A DNA stretch of 49,756 nucleotides from DAOTVS01 sp034436375 (GTDB taxonomy: Bacteria > Chloroflexota > Anaerolineae > SpSt-313), in contig DAOTVS010000047.1 of assembly GCA_034436375.1 (NCBI GenBank), forward strand, positions 1 to 49,756. Direction: 5' to 3'. Below, piece after piece: positions 14,775 to 23,017 of the stretch. The translations under genes were made by a program, and so were the position numbers. The notes beneath the pieces are model-generated. The model searched no databases. It saw nothing but the letters and a program-made list of their open reading frames with translations, and was not told the origin of the DNA. Positions within the stretch are counted from its first letter, which is position 1, and each line of letters starts with the position of its first letter.

Positions 14775-15161
14775 TCACCCCGCTCTCCCCAGAAGAAGCA
14801 TCAGGATAATCAACGCATAGAGCACCAGGTTGGCCACAGCCAAAGCGCGGACCAGCGGCATGGGCAGCAAAGTCCACCGTGCTGCCCGGCGACCCTTTCC
14901 CGACCAACTCTCTTCAGCGGACAAGTGCAGTGCCAGGCTCAAACGCACATTGACCAGCTCCGCCGCTTCGGGATAGTTCCCTTCGAGCGTTGCCAGTAAC
15001 CCCGCTGCTTCCGACCACCGCCCCTGCTGCATGCTCAGCAGCAACTGGCCATAGAGCGCATCGTTCTCGATCTGGGGTCCCCTGGCGCCGTCAAGCGCAT
15101 TTGACCTCTGAAAGGGAGAACCGTGATCGTCGGCTAGTGGAAGATGCATTACTGTTGTCAT
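14775..15161 (-). CDS. Small Tad-operon protein with a C-terminal membrane anchor
   Basis: 128 residues, unknown family. The middle (LYGQLLLSMQQGRWSEAAGL then LATLEGNYPEAAELVNVRL) looks like one to one and a half TPR-type helical hairpins. The last 30 residues form a membrane segment (ALAVANLVLYALIILMLLLG). Its start codon overlaps the tadC stop by four bases (ATGA) and it ends seven bases before cpaF. Such tight packing between the platform protein and the ATPase suggests a part in joining them. Topology would put the TPR-like part in the cytoplasm if there is no signal peptide, as appears here. Confidence 0.75.
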   Translation of the reverse strand: MTTVMHLPLADDHGSPFQRSNALDGARGPQIENDALYGQLLLSMQQGRWSEAAGLLATLEGNYPEAAELVNVRLSLALHLSAEESWSGKGRRAARWTLLPMPLVRALAVANLVLYALIILMLLLGRAG

Positions 15162-16078
15162 TGCCCAAACGATTCCATAATCATGGGGATAGCCGGCCCC
15201 AAAATAACAGCAAAGGTTGCCGGCATGATGAAAATCACCATCGGGAACAACATCTTTAGCGGCGCCGCTCGAGCCACCTCCTGAGCTTTCTGGCGCCGGC
15301 GCGTACGCAGCTGATCGGCTTGAGCGTGCAGGGTGTCGGAGATGCTAAAGCCAAGCTGATCGGCCTGCAAGAGCACTGCCACCAGCGATGACAACTCGGG
15401 GACATCTGTGCGGTAGACGAGGTTCCGCATGGCCTCGCGCCAGCTGACGCCGACCCCCATCTCCATGACGGCGCGCCGGAACTCGCGCGCCAGGTCATGG
15501 TCCCAGCTCTGGCCGATGCGCATAAAGGCACTCTCCAGCCCCAGGCCGGCATCGATGCACACAGTCAACATGTCCAGGGCGTCAGGCAGCGCCAGGTAGA
15601 CGGCCTTGCGCCGCCTTTTCGTCAGGCCTCGGAGCCAGAAATTCGGCAACTCGGAGAAAAAGATGGCTCCTACCGCGCCTGCCAGCAGAGACTGCACTAA
15701 CGATTTGGTCACGCTGGCCAGGATAACCGTCAGCCCTATTGTCCCCAGGGTTGCGACGAGGATCCGCAGGCCAAGGAAATCCAGGGCATCCAGGCCGTAG
15801 GGAGAGCCGGCGATGAGCAGCTCGCGGCGCAGCTTGTCAATGTTTCCGCTGGGCGAGAGGCCTCCCAAGCGCCGCAGCAACTGCTGCAACATGGGCTGCA
15901 GCACACGCTGCACAAAGGGAGCTTGCAACTCCATCGAAGTAGCCACCAGATGCCCGGCCACCACCTGCTCGAGCCGCTGCTCGGCTTGACGGTCCTGGCG
16001 CTGCATCAGGAGCCCCACCCAGAACGCCCCGACTGCCAGCGCAACGAGCTCCGCAATCCAGAACATATTCATGCTCAT
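15158..16078 (-). CDS. tadC: Tad inner-membrane platform protein TadC
   Basis: 306 residues. A T2SSF domain lies between membrane segments, with the TadC-like run ALPDALDMLTVCIDAGLGLESAF and the C-terminal LKMLFPMVIFIMPATFAVILGPA. The Gly and Pro in that end match the family. It forms the membrane platform with TadB. The start is placed at ATG 16078 (MSMNMFWIAELV, first membrane segment), with AGGGG upstream, in preference to a longer form whose extra 17 residues overlap tadB. A second in-frame ATG lies two codons later. Confidence 0.92.
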   Translation of the reverse strand: MSMNMFWIAELVALAVGAFWVGLLMQRQDRQAEQRLEQVVAGHLVATSMELQAPFVQRVLQPMLQQLLRRLGGLSPSGNIDKLRRELLIAGSPYGLDALDFLGLRILVATLGTIGLTVILASVTKSLVQSLLAGAVGAIFFSELPNFWLRGLTKRRRKAVYLALPDALDMLTVCIDAGLGLESAFMRIGQSWDHDLAREFRRAVMEMGVGVSWREAMRNLVYRTDVPELSSLVAVLLQADQLGFSISDTLHAQADQLRTRRRQKAQEVARAAPLKMLFPMVIFIMPATFAVILGPAIPMIMESFGQ

Positions 16079-16094
16079 GAGCCATACCCCTGTT

Positions 16095-17054
16095 CTAGAC
16101 TTCGATACGTGAAAGCCGCTGGCACACAAAGAACCCGATCACTTCGGCCACCACTGCGCCCGCAGGAATGATGCGCACCCAGCCCGGCTGGAAAAGGCGC
16201 ATGATCCAGCTCGGGCTGATCACAGCGAGGGCGGCTCCCAACGCAAAGGGCATGCCGACCAAGAGGTAACTGGTCAACCGCTGCTGTGTTGTGAGCACCC
16301 GTATCTCGCCCATTAGCTGCACACGCTCTCGCAGGGTCGCTGCGATCTTTTCGAGCACCAGGGAAAGGTTGCCGCCGACTTCGTGGCTGATATTCACGGC
16401 CGTCACAATCAACTGCAGGTCATCGGTCTCCATGCGTTTGACGAGGTTGTTCAGGGCTTCCGTCTGGCTCAGACCATACCCTTCCTCGCGCAGCACCCGT
16501 GCAAACTCTTCGGAGGCGGGGGGGTCAAGCTCGCGGCTGATCAGCTCCAGCGCCGTCGGCAGCGCGTGCCCGCCACGCAACGAGCCGACGATCAGGGTCA
16601 ACACATCGACAAGCTGAGTGTGAAAAGCGTCGATGCGTTTCTGCCGCTTGCGCTCCAGCAGGATCCATGGCAAGGCGGCCGCCAGGATTGCTACCCCCAG
16701 GCCTGAAACCAGCTGCCCGCGCAGCACAATCCCAAATGCCCCGCCCACGATCGCTGCCGATGCATCGATCACCAGGAACTCGGGTACCGTCAACCGCACA
16801 TTGGCCTGTGCCAGGTGCAGAAGGAGTTTTTGCGCCACCGATTGCCCGCTGATCAGGCGGTCGAGGCGTGTCCAGAGTTTTCCCAGCCCCTTGCGGCTTG
16901 TCCGCTCTTCTTCATTGCCATACTGCCGGACGGTAGCAAAGTTCTCCAGTCGCTCCAACACACTATCGGAGCGGTTCGTCAACGCATTCACACCCGCGAA
17001 AACCGCCAGCACAGCCAGCGCGCAAAGCAGCCCGCTGATCAGCGCACCAACCAC
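16095..17054 (-). CDS. tadB: Tad inner-membrane platform protein TadB
   Basis: 319 residues with a single N-terminal membrane segment, a paired membrane region near residues 98-140, and the T2SSF domain (FHTQLVDVLTLIVGSLRGGH, then GLSQTEALNNLVKRMETDDLQ). Its end has two more membrane segments. The block LIVTAVNISHEVGGNLSLVL is typical for TadB. Start GTG 17054 follows AGGGGGG. The gene begins 16 bases after cpaE and ends 16 bases before tadC. It works as TadC's partner and contacts the ATPase. Confidence 0.92.
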   Translation of the reverse strand: MVGALISGLLCALAVLAVFAGVNALTNRSDSVLERLENFATVRQYGNEEERTSRKGLGKLWTRLDRLISGQSVAQKLLLHLAQANVRLTVPEFLVIDASAAIVGGAFGIVLRGQLVSGLGVAILAAALPWILLERKRQKRIDAFHTQLVDVLTLIVGSLRGGHALPTALELISRELDPPASEEFARVLREEGYGLSQTEALNNLVKRMETDDLQLIVTAVNISHEVGGNLSLVLEKIAATLRERVQLMGEIRVLTTQQRLTSYLLVGMPFALGAALAVISPSWIMRLFQPGWVRIIPAGAVVAEVIGFFVCQRLSRIEV

Positions 17055-17070
17055 GTTGCCCCCCTGCCCA

Positions 17071-18249
17071 CTACTGCCGGGCTATCCTGGTCAGACTCCT
17101 GGCCAGTTCGTCCATCTGCTTCGCCACCGCACTGTGCGGATGGCTCTCTACGACGGGTACCCCACGGTTCACGCTGTAGGTCACCAGCTTGACATCATCG
17201 GGCACAGCGCCCTGCACGCTAATGCCCAGTGCGTTCTCAATGGCCTGCCGAGGCAGGCCACCCTTTTGCGGAAACCGGTTGAGCACAGGCACCACGCGCT
17301 CGCGCGACAGGCCCATCTGCGCAGCCCTCTCCAGAAAGAGCCGCGCCCCTCTCAGCGCCGGAATCTCTGGCGTCAGCACGAGCACTACCCGATCCGCCAG
17401 GTCCAGGGTCGCGGCCACATTGTCGTCATGGAGGGGTGGCATATCGACCACCACAAAGTCCCGCAGACGCCGCAGGCTCATGAGCATCCTGTGCATCTCA
17501 TCCGCTGTCAGCACGTCATAGCCCTGCTGCTGCGGCAACAACACCTGAATACCCGTCGCATGCGGGGTCAGGATGGCTTCGAAATCGCCCTCATCCAGCT
17601 CTTCGATGCGCGGCAGCAGCCTCCCGCCGGATGGCCCGGTATGCATGTTCAGGAGGACATCCACCGCACCGGTGCGCAAAGCCGCATCCACGAGGACGAC
17701 CCCGGATCTCGTTTCCTGGCGCAACGCGGCCGCCACGTTGACTGCCACCACACTGGCCCCCACCCCACCTTTGGTGCCCAGGACAGCGACGACAAAACCC
17801 GATTTCTCCTTGCGCAGGTCCAGGGCCGCCTTGATGCGGGCGACGAGCTCCTGCGCATCAGGGGGCTTGACCAAATAATCGAAAGCTCCCGCGCGCAGGC
17901 TGGCCACCCGCTCCGATACACCCGTTGCCGTGCTGAGCACGATGATGGGCGTCGTCGCGGTCTCGTTCCGCAGGCGCAGGGCGCGGCACAGGTCGGGCCC
18001 GGTCATATCAGCCAGGTCGAGTTCCGTCACGATCGCATCCGGACCCTCCACGCGCGCCTTGTCCAGGCCCTCGGCCCCCGACTTGGCAGTGATGACCTCC
18101 CAATCCTGGGAACGCAGCACGCTGCGCACAACAGCCACAGCGCTGGGGTCCCGGTCGACCACCAGGATCCTCGTCCGATGGCCGGGTGTGCGGCCGCTCT
18201 TGACCAGGCGCACCCCGCCACGGGCTTCAGGCCACAGCTCTGCGTTCAT
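17071..18249 (-). CDS. cpaE: CpaE-like pilus localisation ATPase with a degenerate receiver domain
   Basis: 392 residues. Residues 26-145 form a response-regulator-like receiver (ILVVDRDPSAV; conserved K128 in YLVKPP; S106/T107 switch). The phospho-accepting Asp is replaced by Glu76 (IVTELDLADMTG) and one acidic-pocket residue by Arg33, so it cannot be phosphorylated in the normal way. From residue 152 a ParA/MinD-type ATPase follows with LGTKGGVGAS (Lys160; the second Walker Lys is absent as in other CpaE proteins) and DMPPLHDDN. CpaE places the Tad machine in the cell. ATG 18249 overlaps the cpaB stop by four bases (ATGA), which decides the start over the listed longer form. Confidence 0.9.
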   Translation of the reverse strand: MNAELWPEARGGVRLVKSGRTPGHRTRILVVDRDPSAVAVVRSVLRSQDWEVITAKSGAEGLDKARVEGPDAIVTELDLADMTGPDLCRALRLRNETATTPIIVLSTATGVSERVASLRAGAFDYLVKPPDAQELVARIKAALDLRKEKSGFVVAVLGTKGGVGASVVAVNVAAALRQETRSGVVLVDAALRTGAVDVLLNMHTGPSGGRLLPRIEELDEGDFEAILTPHATGIQVLLPQQQGYDVLTADEMHRMLMSLRRLRDFVVVDMPPLHDDNVAATLDLADRVVLVLTPEIPALRGARLFLERAAQMGLSRERVVPVLNRFPQKGGLPRQAIENALGISVQGAVPDDVKLVTYSVNRGVPVVESHPHSAVAKQMDELARSLTRIARQ

Positions 18250-19013
18250 TGTCCTGCCTGCCATTGAATCTTGTAACGCTGCAACATGTACTCGCCATTC
18301 ACAGGACTTACATTAAACTCGCCTGTGGCTGCGGGGCTGCGCAGTGCCAAGTCCTGAGATGCACCGGAATCGCGGAGGTATTTGAGCACCAGGGCATCCT
18401 GGGGATCCACCGCCAGCAGGATTGCCTTTGCTGGCCCATGGCTGCCCGTTTTGGGGTCTTTGCTGTCATAGATGATCCCGGCCACCCGCACATTCTGAAG
18501 GATGGTCAGGGTGTTCATGCCGGTGCTCTTTTTCAGGGAGGGATCTTTGCCGAAATCGTGGGAGAAGAGGATCTCGACCCGGTCCCCGGGGCGCACCACA
18601 TCGACGGAGCTGAGCAGGTCTGTCGCCGGAAAGGCGATGACGACCTGCTTGGGATCCATGACCAGGGCCGTCTGTGGGCCCACATAATCCGGCGCGATCA
18701 ACTTGCCTGGCAACACGATTTCGCCGCGCGCGATGTTGACGGTGCTCAACTTGCCGACCGCATCCTCCTGGGCTGTCAGCGCCCCGTCGGGCACGACATC
18801 TGCAGGCTCCTCACGCAGAGCAAGGTCCGCATCAGTGATCACGGTATGCAGAGAGATATCGCGTGCTGCCACCACCACCTTGACGCGGGGAACCTCTTCC
18901 ACCTGTTTGGGCGTACTCGCCGCTTTCTGCACGGTTATGAAGGCCAGGGTGCCGGCCAGGACCGCCAGGATCAGGCCAGCCGCAAACCACAGACAACCTC
19001 GCCGCCGGTTCAA
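18246..19013 (-). CDS. cpaB: Flp pilus assembly protein CpaB/RcpC
   Basis: 255 residues. One N-terminal membrane segment (residues 8-27) is followed by a SAF domain (VVVAARDISLHTVITDADL) and the conserved CpaB C-terminal region (PQTALVMDPKQVVIAFPATD, VRPGDRVEILFSH). It is exported and is thought to bind the envelope or guide the pilus; in outer-membrane bacteria it partners the secretin CpaC, which is absent here. The start is TTG 19013, preceded by AAGGGGTGAG. No ATG is available before the membrane segment. It is four-base-overlapped with cpaE. Confidence 0.9.
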   Translation of the reverse strand: MNRRRGCLWFAAGLILAVLAGTLAFITVQKAASTPKQVEEVPRVKVVVAARDISLHTVITDADLALREEPADVVPDGALTAQEDAVGKLSTVNIARGEIVLPGKLIAPDYVGPQTALVMDPKQVVIAFPATDLLSSVDVVRPGDRVEILFSHDFGKDPSLKKSTGMNTLTILQNVRVAGIIYDSKDPKTGSHGPAKAILLAVDPQDALVLKYLRDSGASQDLALRSPAATGEFNVSPVNGEYMLQRYKIQWQAGQ

Positions 19014-19077
19014 CGTTTCTCACCCCTTCTACTCATCACACACGGGCCCCACGGCTAACACTCGCGCCAATCCTCAG

Positions 19078-20019
19078 CTACCGCTTTATTGCGATCACGC
19101 GCACACCGCTGTCGAACGTCCCCCCGGCCTCCTGGGCCGCCACATAGCGTATGAATTGTCCCTTGACGTACTTGGGAGTGCCGGTATCCACCACCTCGAC
19201 GACATAAAAGGCCGCAAAGCCGACGATGTGATAGTCCAGCTCGCCATTGCCCGAGATGCCTGGGCGCGTGCTATCATACACTGGCACTATGATGACGGTG
19301 TTGAGGCGCACCTGCGCCATCTCTTGCAGGCCAGCCGTCTTGGTGCCCGGGGTCCCATTGACCCAATCGCCCACCTTAACTGTACCCGGGTAACCGTAGG
19401 CCACCCAGGCGACGATCTCATTGTTGTCGACCGAGCCGCCGTCAAAGTTCGCCCAGCCGCGCTCGCCATCGGCCACCTTGCCATAGTTGTAGTCAGAGAC
19501 CTGAGTCTTATCGTCCCAGATCTGGATCTGGCGCGTCAAGGTGATCGCAGTATTCTTTACCAGCAGGGGCATCAGGCCCCCGCGCCACTCTGAAGGGAAG
19601 GAATACCCCGCTTGCGCGACCGCCTGCACGTTAAAGTGCGGAATCCCCACCACAGAGGCAAAGTAGGTGTTAAAGGTCTTGCTCGCTGTCACTGTAACGC
19701 TCGAGCTCAAAATCTGCGCTTGGCATGATCCGGCGCCATTGCGCACCACGGCATAGTCATTGACCGCCGCGAGCACATCAGCCTGAGTCTGGTTCAGGCT
19801 GAGCGCCCGCACACCGGCCAGGGCGCCGGCGTCGGCGGCCCGCTGGACCAGGCGCCGCTCGACATAGATGTTGCCGACGTCGATCACCATCGCCAGCAGA
19901 GCCATCAGGACCAGCATCAGCAGCGCCACAATGACGAGCGTCTGCCCCTTCTCAGATGCCCACATCCACCTGGGGCGCGCCCTGCCCTCACTATCACTGA
20001 AATCCATTGGACCGGCCAT
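19078..20019 (-). CDS. TadG-like pilus-associated protein, copy 1
   Basis: 313 residues. The start has the TadG/TadE-type hydrophobic helix (KGQTLVIVALLMLVLMALLA, then MVIDVGNIYVERRLVQRAADAGALAGVRAL), which anchors minor pilus proteins. The exported part shares a strong C-terminal block with the neighbouring paralogue: IQIWDD, GTVKVGDW, PVYD, YHIVGF, GGTFD and GVRVI near the end. TadG proteins usually end in a von Willebrand factor A domain; I see no MIDAS motif here, so this pair is a different form. ATG 20019 follows AGGGGG and is preferred to a TTG further up that overlaps the paralogue stop. Confidence 0.82.
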   Translation of the reverse strand: MAGPMDFSDSEGRARPRWMWASEKGQTLVIVALLMLVLMALLAMVIDVGNIYVERRLVQRAADAGALAGVRALSLNQTQADVLAAVNDYAVVRNGAGSCQAQILSSSVTVTASKTFNTYFASVVGIPHFNVQAVAQAGYSFPSEWRGGLMPLLVKNTAITLTRQIQIWDDKTQVSDYNYGKVADGERGWANFDGGSVDNNEIVAWVAYGYPGTVKVGDWVNGTPGTKTAGLQEMAQVRLNTVIIVPVYDSTRPGISGNGELDYHIVGFAAFYVVEVVDTGTPKYVKGQFIRYVAAQEAGGTFDSGVRVIAIKR

Positions 20020-20033
20020 CGTTTCCCCCTGGG

Positions 20034-20966
20034 TCAACGCTTGAGCCCAATGACCCGCACGCCGGTATCAAAGGTTCCGCCCGTCCGCCCGCCTACCGTG
20101 TAGTTCTGGAACACACCCTCGATGTACTTGGGGTTCCCCTTATCCACGATTTTCGTCACTTTGAAAGCGCCAAAGCCCACGATGTGGTAGCCGCATTCGT
20201 TGCCCTGGCACTTGGCATCATACTCATCATAGACGGGGCAGATCACGATATGGTTGATCCAGATCGACATCGCCCCAGTGCACGAGTTCTTGACGCCGGG
20301 GGCGCCATCGATCCAGTCGCCGACCTTCACCGTGCCGCCATAACCGCCGCCCTCAATCTCATTGCGTATCGTGCTCGCGCCGGGTCCCTCAAAGTAGAGC
20401 CAACCGCGGTCGCCGCCGGCCGTCGCTCCGCTCTTCGAGTCCACCGTCTTGCCATCGTCCCAGATCTGGATGCTCCGGCCCGGGGAGACTGCATTCTTAT
20501 CCACGGCGATGGGCATGAGCCCGCCAGTCCAGGAGCCCGGGTATCCGAGTTGCCCCCCCTGGGCCGTAGCGTTCACAGTGGCCGCGGGAATGCCCAGGAT
20601 GGGGGCAAAATACGTTGGAAAGGTCTTGCTCGCCGTTACCATCACGGTTGTGCTCACGACCGAAACCACGCACGAGCTGGCGGCATTCCGCTGCATTGCA
20701 TAGTCGATCGCTTCCGTCTCGACAGCGCTCGCATCCTCGCCCAGAGCCAGCGCTCGCGCCCCGGCCAGCGCCGCCGCGTCGGCGGCATTCTGCACCATAC
20801 GCCGCTGGATATAGATGTTCCCGACATCGAGTACGAGGGCTAACAGGGCCATGAGGGCGAGCATCAGCAGGGCCACTATCACCAGGGTCTGCCCGCGCTC
20901 GCAACGCGAGAGCCTGCCGTGCCTCGCCTCTGACGGATCCTTCACGACGTTCTCGGCCGTCAACAT
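20034..20966 (-). CDS. TadG-like pilus-associated protein, copy 2
   Basis: 310 residues. It has the same N-terminal helix (RGQTLVIVALLMLALMALLA) and the ID/LDVGNIYIQRRMVQNAADAAALAGARAL block as copy 1, and the same C-terminal block. Unlike copy 1 it has extra cysteines (near SCTGAMS, AKCQGNECGY) that could form disulphides outside the cell, and a central Gly-rich stretch. The two genes clearly arose by tandem duplication and then diverged to about half identity by eye. Start ATG 20966 has GAGGTAG upstream; only 8 bases separate it from the TadE-like gene before it. Confidence 0.82.
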   Translation of the reverse strand: MLTAENVVKDPSEARHGRLSRCERGQTLVIVALLMLALMALLALVLDVGNIYIQRRMVQNAADAAALAGARALALGEDASAVETEAIDYAMQRNAASSCVVSVVSTTVMVTASKTFPTYFAPILGIPAATVNATAQGGQLGYPGSWTGGLMPIAVDKNAVSPGRSIQIWDDGKTVDSKSGATAGGDRGWLYFEGPGASTIRNEIEGGGYGGTVKVGDWIDGAPGVKNSCTGAMSIWINHIVICPVYDEYDAKCQGNECGYHIVGFGAFKVTKIVDKGNPKYIEGVFQNYTVGGRTGGTFDTGVRVIGLKR

Positions 20967-20974
20967 GAGCTACC

Positions 20975-21448
20975 TCACCCGATCTGCATCCGCGAACGCC
21001 CATGCAAGATGATCCCGTTCCCTGTGCCCCCATCCAGAGCTTGGCCGATGAACTGCACAGTGGCTCGGAAGGTATAGGTCACCTCCACCTGCACATGGTC
21101 GCTATCCGGCTGGGTCAGACTCAGCGTCAGATCATTGGGGTTGATGCCGGCTACCAGCCGCAGGGTCGCGCTCCTGAACTCGGCGCAATACTCTGGGTCG
21201 ACACTACAGCAATTGGGGTATGCCCCCTCACCATTCGGAATGGGGTGCGTGCTCGCCCAGCGGGCTCCCTCCTGGGCCGCTGTAGACACCACGTTCTGTG
21301 CATACACGGCGCGGCTGAGGTCCACGATCCCGAAGATGAGCATCAACAGGATCAACAGCACCAGAGAGAGCTCAGCGGTTGCCTGCCCACTTTCACGGGC
21401 CAGCCCGGGCCGGCAATCGCTCGCTTGCACATAGGTCGCGTTCCGCAT
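20975..21448 (-). CDS. tadE: TadE-like pseudopilin, copy 1
   Basis: 157 residues with the TadE signature SGQATAELSLVLLILLMLIF followed by GIVDLSRAVYAQNVVSTAAQEGARWAS. The G-Q junction and Glu five residues on are the site where the prepilin peptidase should cut. The exported part has three cysteines (NCCSVDPEYC). ATG 21448 directly follows the TAG stop of the previous gene, with GGAGGA inside that gene's last codons, so translation is coupled. Confidence 0.88.
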   Translation of the reverse strand: MRNATYVQASDCRPGLARESGQATAELSLVLLILLMLIFGIVDLSRAVYAQNVVSTAAQEGARWASTHPIPNGEGAYPNCCSVDPEYCAEFRSATLRLVAGINPNDLTLSLTQPDSDHVQVEVTYTFRATVQFIGQALDGGTGNGIILHGRSRMQIG

Positions 21449-21847
21449 CTAGCTTCCTCCGCCGATGATGACCATCTGCGTGCTGGCCCGAATGAGCAGG
21501 GGCTGCGCGCCCACCAGGTAGCCCGTGACCATGCGCAAGCGATACTGAACGGTCACCACAACCGGAAGCCCGCCGTCGGTTCCTTCGGGCATCGAGACCT
21601 GCACATCGCTGCGTGCGACAGCCAACCCTGCAGCCGTCGCAGTCCCCAGGGTCTCACCAATGATACCGTTGGTATCGGTAGGGTAGACGCAGCCATAGCG
21701 CGCCCCTTCGCGCGAGGCGTTGGCCAGCGTCAGCCACACCGAGAAGGCCCGTCCCAGGTCGAGGCACCCGGCCATGACCAACAGGAGAAGGGGTAGCACG
21801 AGAGCCATTTCCGCTACTGCCTGACCGGCTTCGCTCTTTGTGGTCAC
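21449..21847 (-). CDS. tadE: TadE-like pseudopilin, copy 2
   Basis: 132 residues. The N-terminus AGQAVAEMALVLPLLLLVMAG then CLDLGRAFSVWLTLANASREGARYG is typical TadE. Its exported part lacks the cysteine cluster of copy 1 and ends in a short beta-rich stretch. The start is GTG 21847, with AAGGAG 13 bases upstream. It is the first gene after the terminator that ends the pilin cluster, so it begins the machinery part of the operon. Confidence 0.87.
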   Translation of the reverse strand: MTTKSEAGQAVAEMALVLPLLLLVMAGCLDLGRAFSVWLTLANASREGARYGCVYPTDTNGIIGETLGTATAAGLAVARSDVQVSMPEGTDGGLPVVVTVQYRLRMVTGYLVGAQPLLIRASTQMVIIGGGS

Positions 21848-21867
21848 CCTGCATCTCCTTGATTGAC

Positions 21868-21906
21868 AAAAGCCCTGCTGACGACAAACGTCTCACCAGC
21901 AGGGCT
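21868..21906 (-). terminator. Terminator between pilin genes and the rest of the Tad operon
   Basis: Minus strand AGCCCTGCTG pairs with CAGCAGGGCT across a 16-base loop, then TTTT (21868-21871 read as A on plus). It is 20 bases before the GTG of the TadE-like gene. Partial termination here would give more pilin than machinery mRNA. Confidence 0.75.
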
Positions 21907-22077
21907 ACGGCGTTAAGGGTATCTACCGGCGCCACATGCCCTGCGGCGCCCTTTGCCTACCCGACTCTGGTGGGCCCCCTCACAACTTGACGGGAAACAG
22001 GTGGCGCCTCTACAGCCACCGGGCATTCACCTGCCCCCGTCTGGGAGCCCACCTGCACGCAAAACGACGATCTTTGT

Positions 22078-22098
22078 GGGGCGGCATTGCGCCGCCCC
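22078..22098 (-). repeat. Hairpin after the last pilin gene
   Basis: GGGGCGGC/GCCGCCCC (8-bp stem, 5-base loop), 28 bases beyond the stop of the last flp gene. With no T-tract it is more likely a 3'-end stabiliser than a terminator. The rest of 21907-22126 has only a weak GGCGCC repeat and no gene. Confidence 0.5.
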
Positions 22099-22126
22099 AA
22101 GGGACTGCACTGCACTACCGTACGGA

Positions 22127-22318
22127 TCAACCGCCGATGCCGTTGGCAGCAAAGCCGCTGGTAATGGAGTTGAAGACGTTCTTGATCTGCCCGCCGAGCA
22201 GGGCGACCACCGCGATCACCAACAGGGCGATCAGGGCGATCAGCAAGGCATACTCTGCCAGGTCCTGGCCATCTTCTCTCTTCAGGGTCCGCAGCCACGT
22301 GGTGAAATACTGCAACAT
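22127..22318 (-). CDS. flp: Flp pilin, third in transcription order
   Basis: 63 residues. The type IVb prepilin layout is plain: a 17-residue leader ending REDG, cleavage before Q18, Glu at mature position +5 (QDLAEYALLIALIALLVIAV), and one hydrophobic helix, then a short tail ending NGIGG. It forms the pilus fibre. It differs from the gene before it at only residue 12 (Leu for Met) and residue 63 (Gly for Ser), and 117 bases in the middle are identical. AGGGGAGG precedes ATG 22318. Confidence 0.93.
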   Translation of the reverse strand: MLQYFTTWLRTLKREDGQDLAEYALLIALIALLVIAVVALLGGQIKNVFNSITSGFAANGIGG

Positions 22319-22414
22319 GGGTTTTCCTCCCCTTCCGGCCCACTCGGCCGGCGTCTGCCCAATACACGGCTACCGCTGCTCACGGCATACCAGGATGCGA
22401 TCTCTCCCGGCAAC

Positions 22415-22606
22415 TCAGCTGCCGATGCCGTTGGCAGCAAAGCCGCTGGTAATGGAGTTGAAGACGTTCTTGATCTGCCCGCCGAGCAGGGCGACCACCG
22501 CGATCACCAACAGGGCGATCAGGGCGATCAGCAAGGCGTACTCTGCCAGGTCCTGCCCATCTTCCCTCTTCATTGTCCGCAGCCACGTGGTGAAATACTG
22601 CAACAT
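22415..22606 (-). CDS. flp: Flp pilin, second in transcription order
   Basis: 63 residues, leader MLQYFTTWLRTMKREDG and the mature start QDLAEYALLIAL. Glu at +5 is present as required for assembly. The start is ATG 22606 (SD AGGGAGGAG); the longer open frame upstream is non-coding gap. Its near-identity to the neighbour suggests recent tandem duplication or gene conversion. Confidence 0.93.
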   Translation of the reverse strand: MLQYFTTWLRTMKREDGQDLAEYALLIALIALLVIAVVALLGGQIKNVFNSITSGFAANGIGS

Positions 22607-22732
22607 GGGTCTCTCCTCCCTTCTGGCGCATTCCGCCGACATCTCTCCAATACGATAAGGTCTCCCGTGAGTACTATGTAGCAGCTCTGGGCGCCTCGCC
22701 AACGCGACGACCGCGGGCTGCCCACCCTGAGG

Positions 22733-22945
22733 CTAACTACCGATGCCATTGACCGCAAGGCCCTGCACGATCACGTTGAACGTGTTGGCGATCTGATACC
22801 GCAAAAGCAACACGGCTGCGATCACCAATAGGGCTACCATGGCAAGGGTGACCGCGTACTCGGCCAGGTCCTGCCCATCCTCTCGGTGCGGGCCCAGGAA
22901 GCGCGGCACCACTGCTCGCACCTGTTTCACGAAGCATTGCAACAT
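22733..22945 (-). CDS. flp: Flp pilin paralogue, first in transcription order
   Basis: 70 residues. It has a longer leader (24 residues, MLQCFVKQVRAVVPRFL then GPHREDG) and a divergent mature helix (QDLAEYAVTLAMVALLVIAAV), but keeps G|Q, Glu+5 and the NGIGS end. It may be a minor pilin or an alternative major subunit. SD GGAGGG is six bases before ATG 22945; it lies 72 bases after the membrane protein. Confidence 0.9.
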   Translation of the reverse strand: MLQCFVKQVRAVVPRFLGPHREDGQDLAEYAVTLAMVALLVIAAVLLLRYQIANTFNVIVQGLAVNGIGS

Positions 22946-23017
22946 CAGCCCTCCTCAGTATGCGAGCCTGCCGCCGCCGGCCGCCCGTCGGCCAGCCGGG
23001 CCTCAGCGTAAACGGAC

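Noticed and set aside
16633..18267. 544-codon frame on the plus strand opposite cpaE and tadB
   Set aside because: It overlaps two strongly supported pilus genes and its product has no plausible domain.
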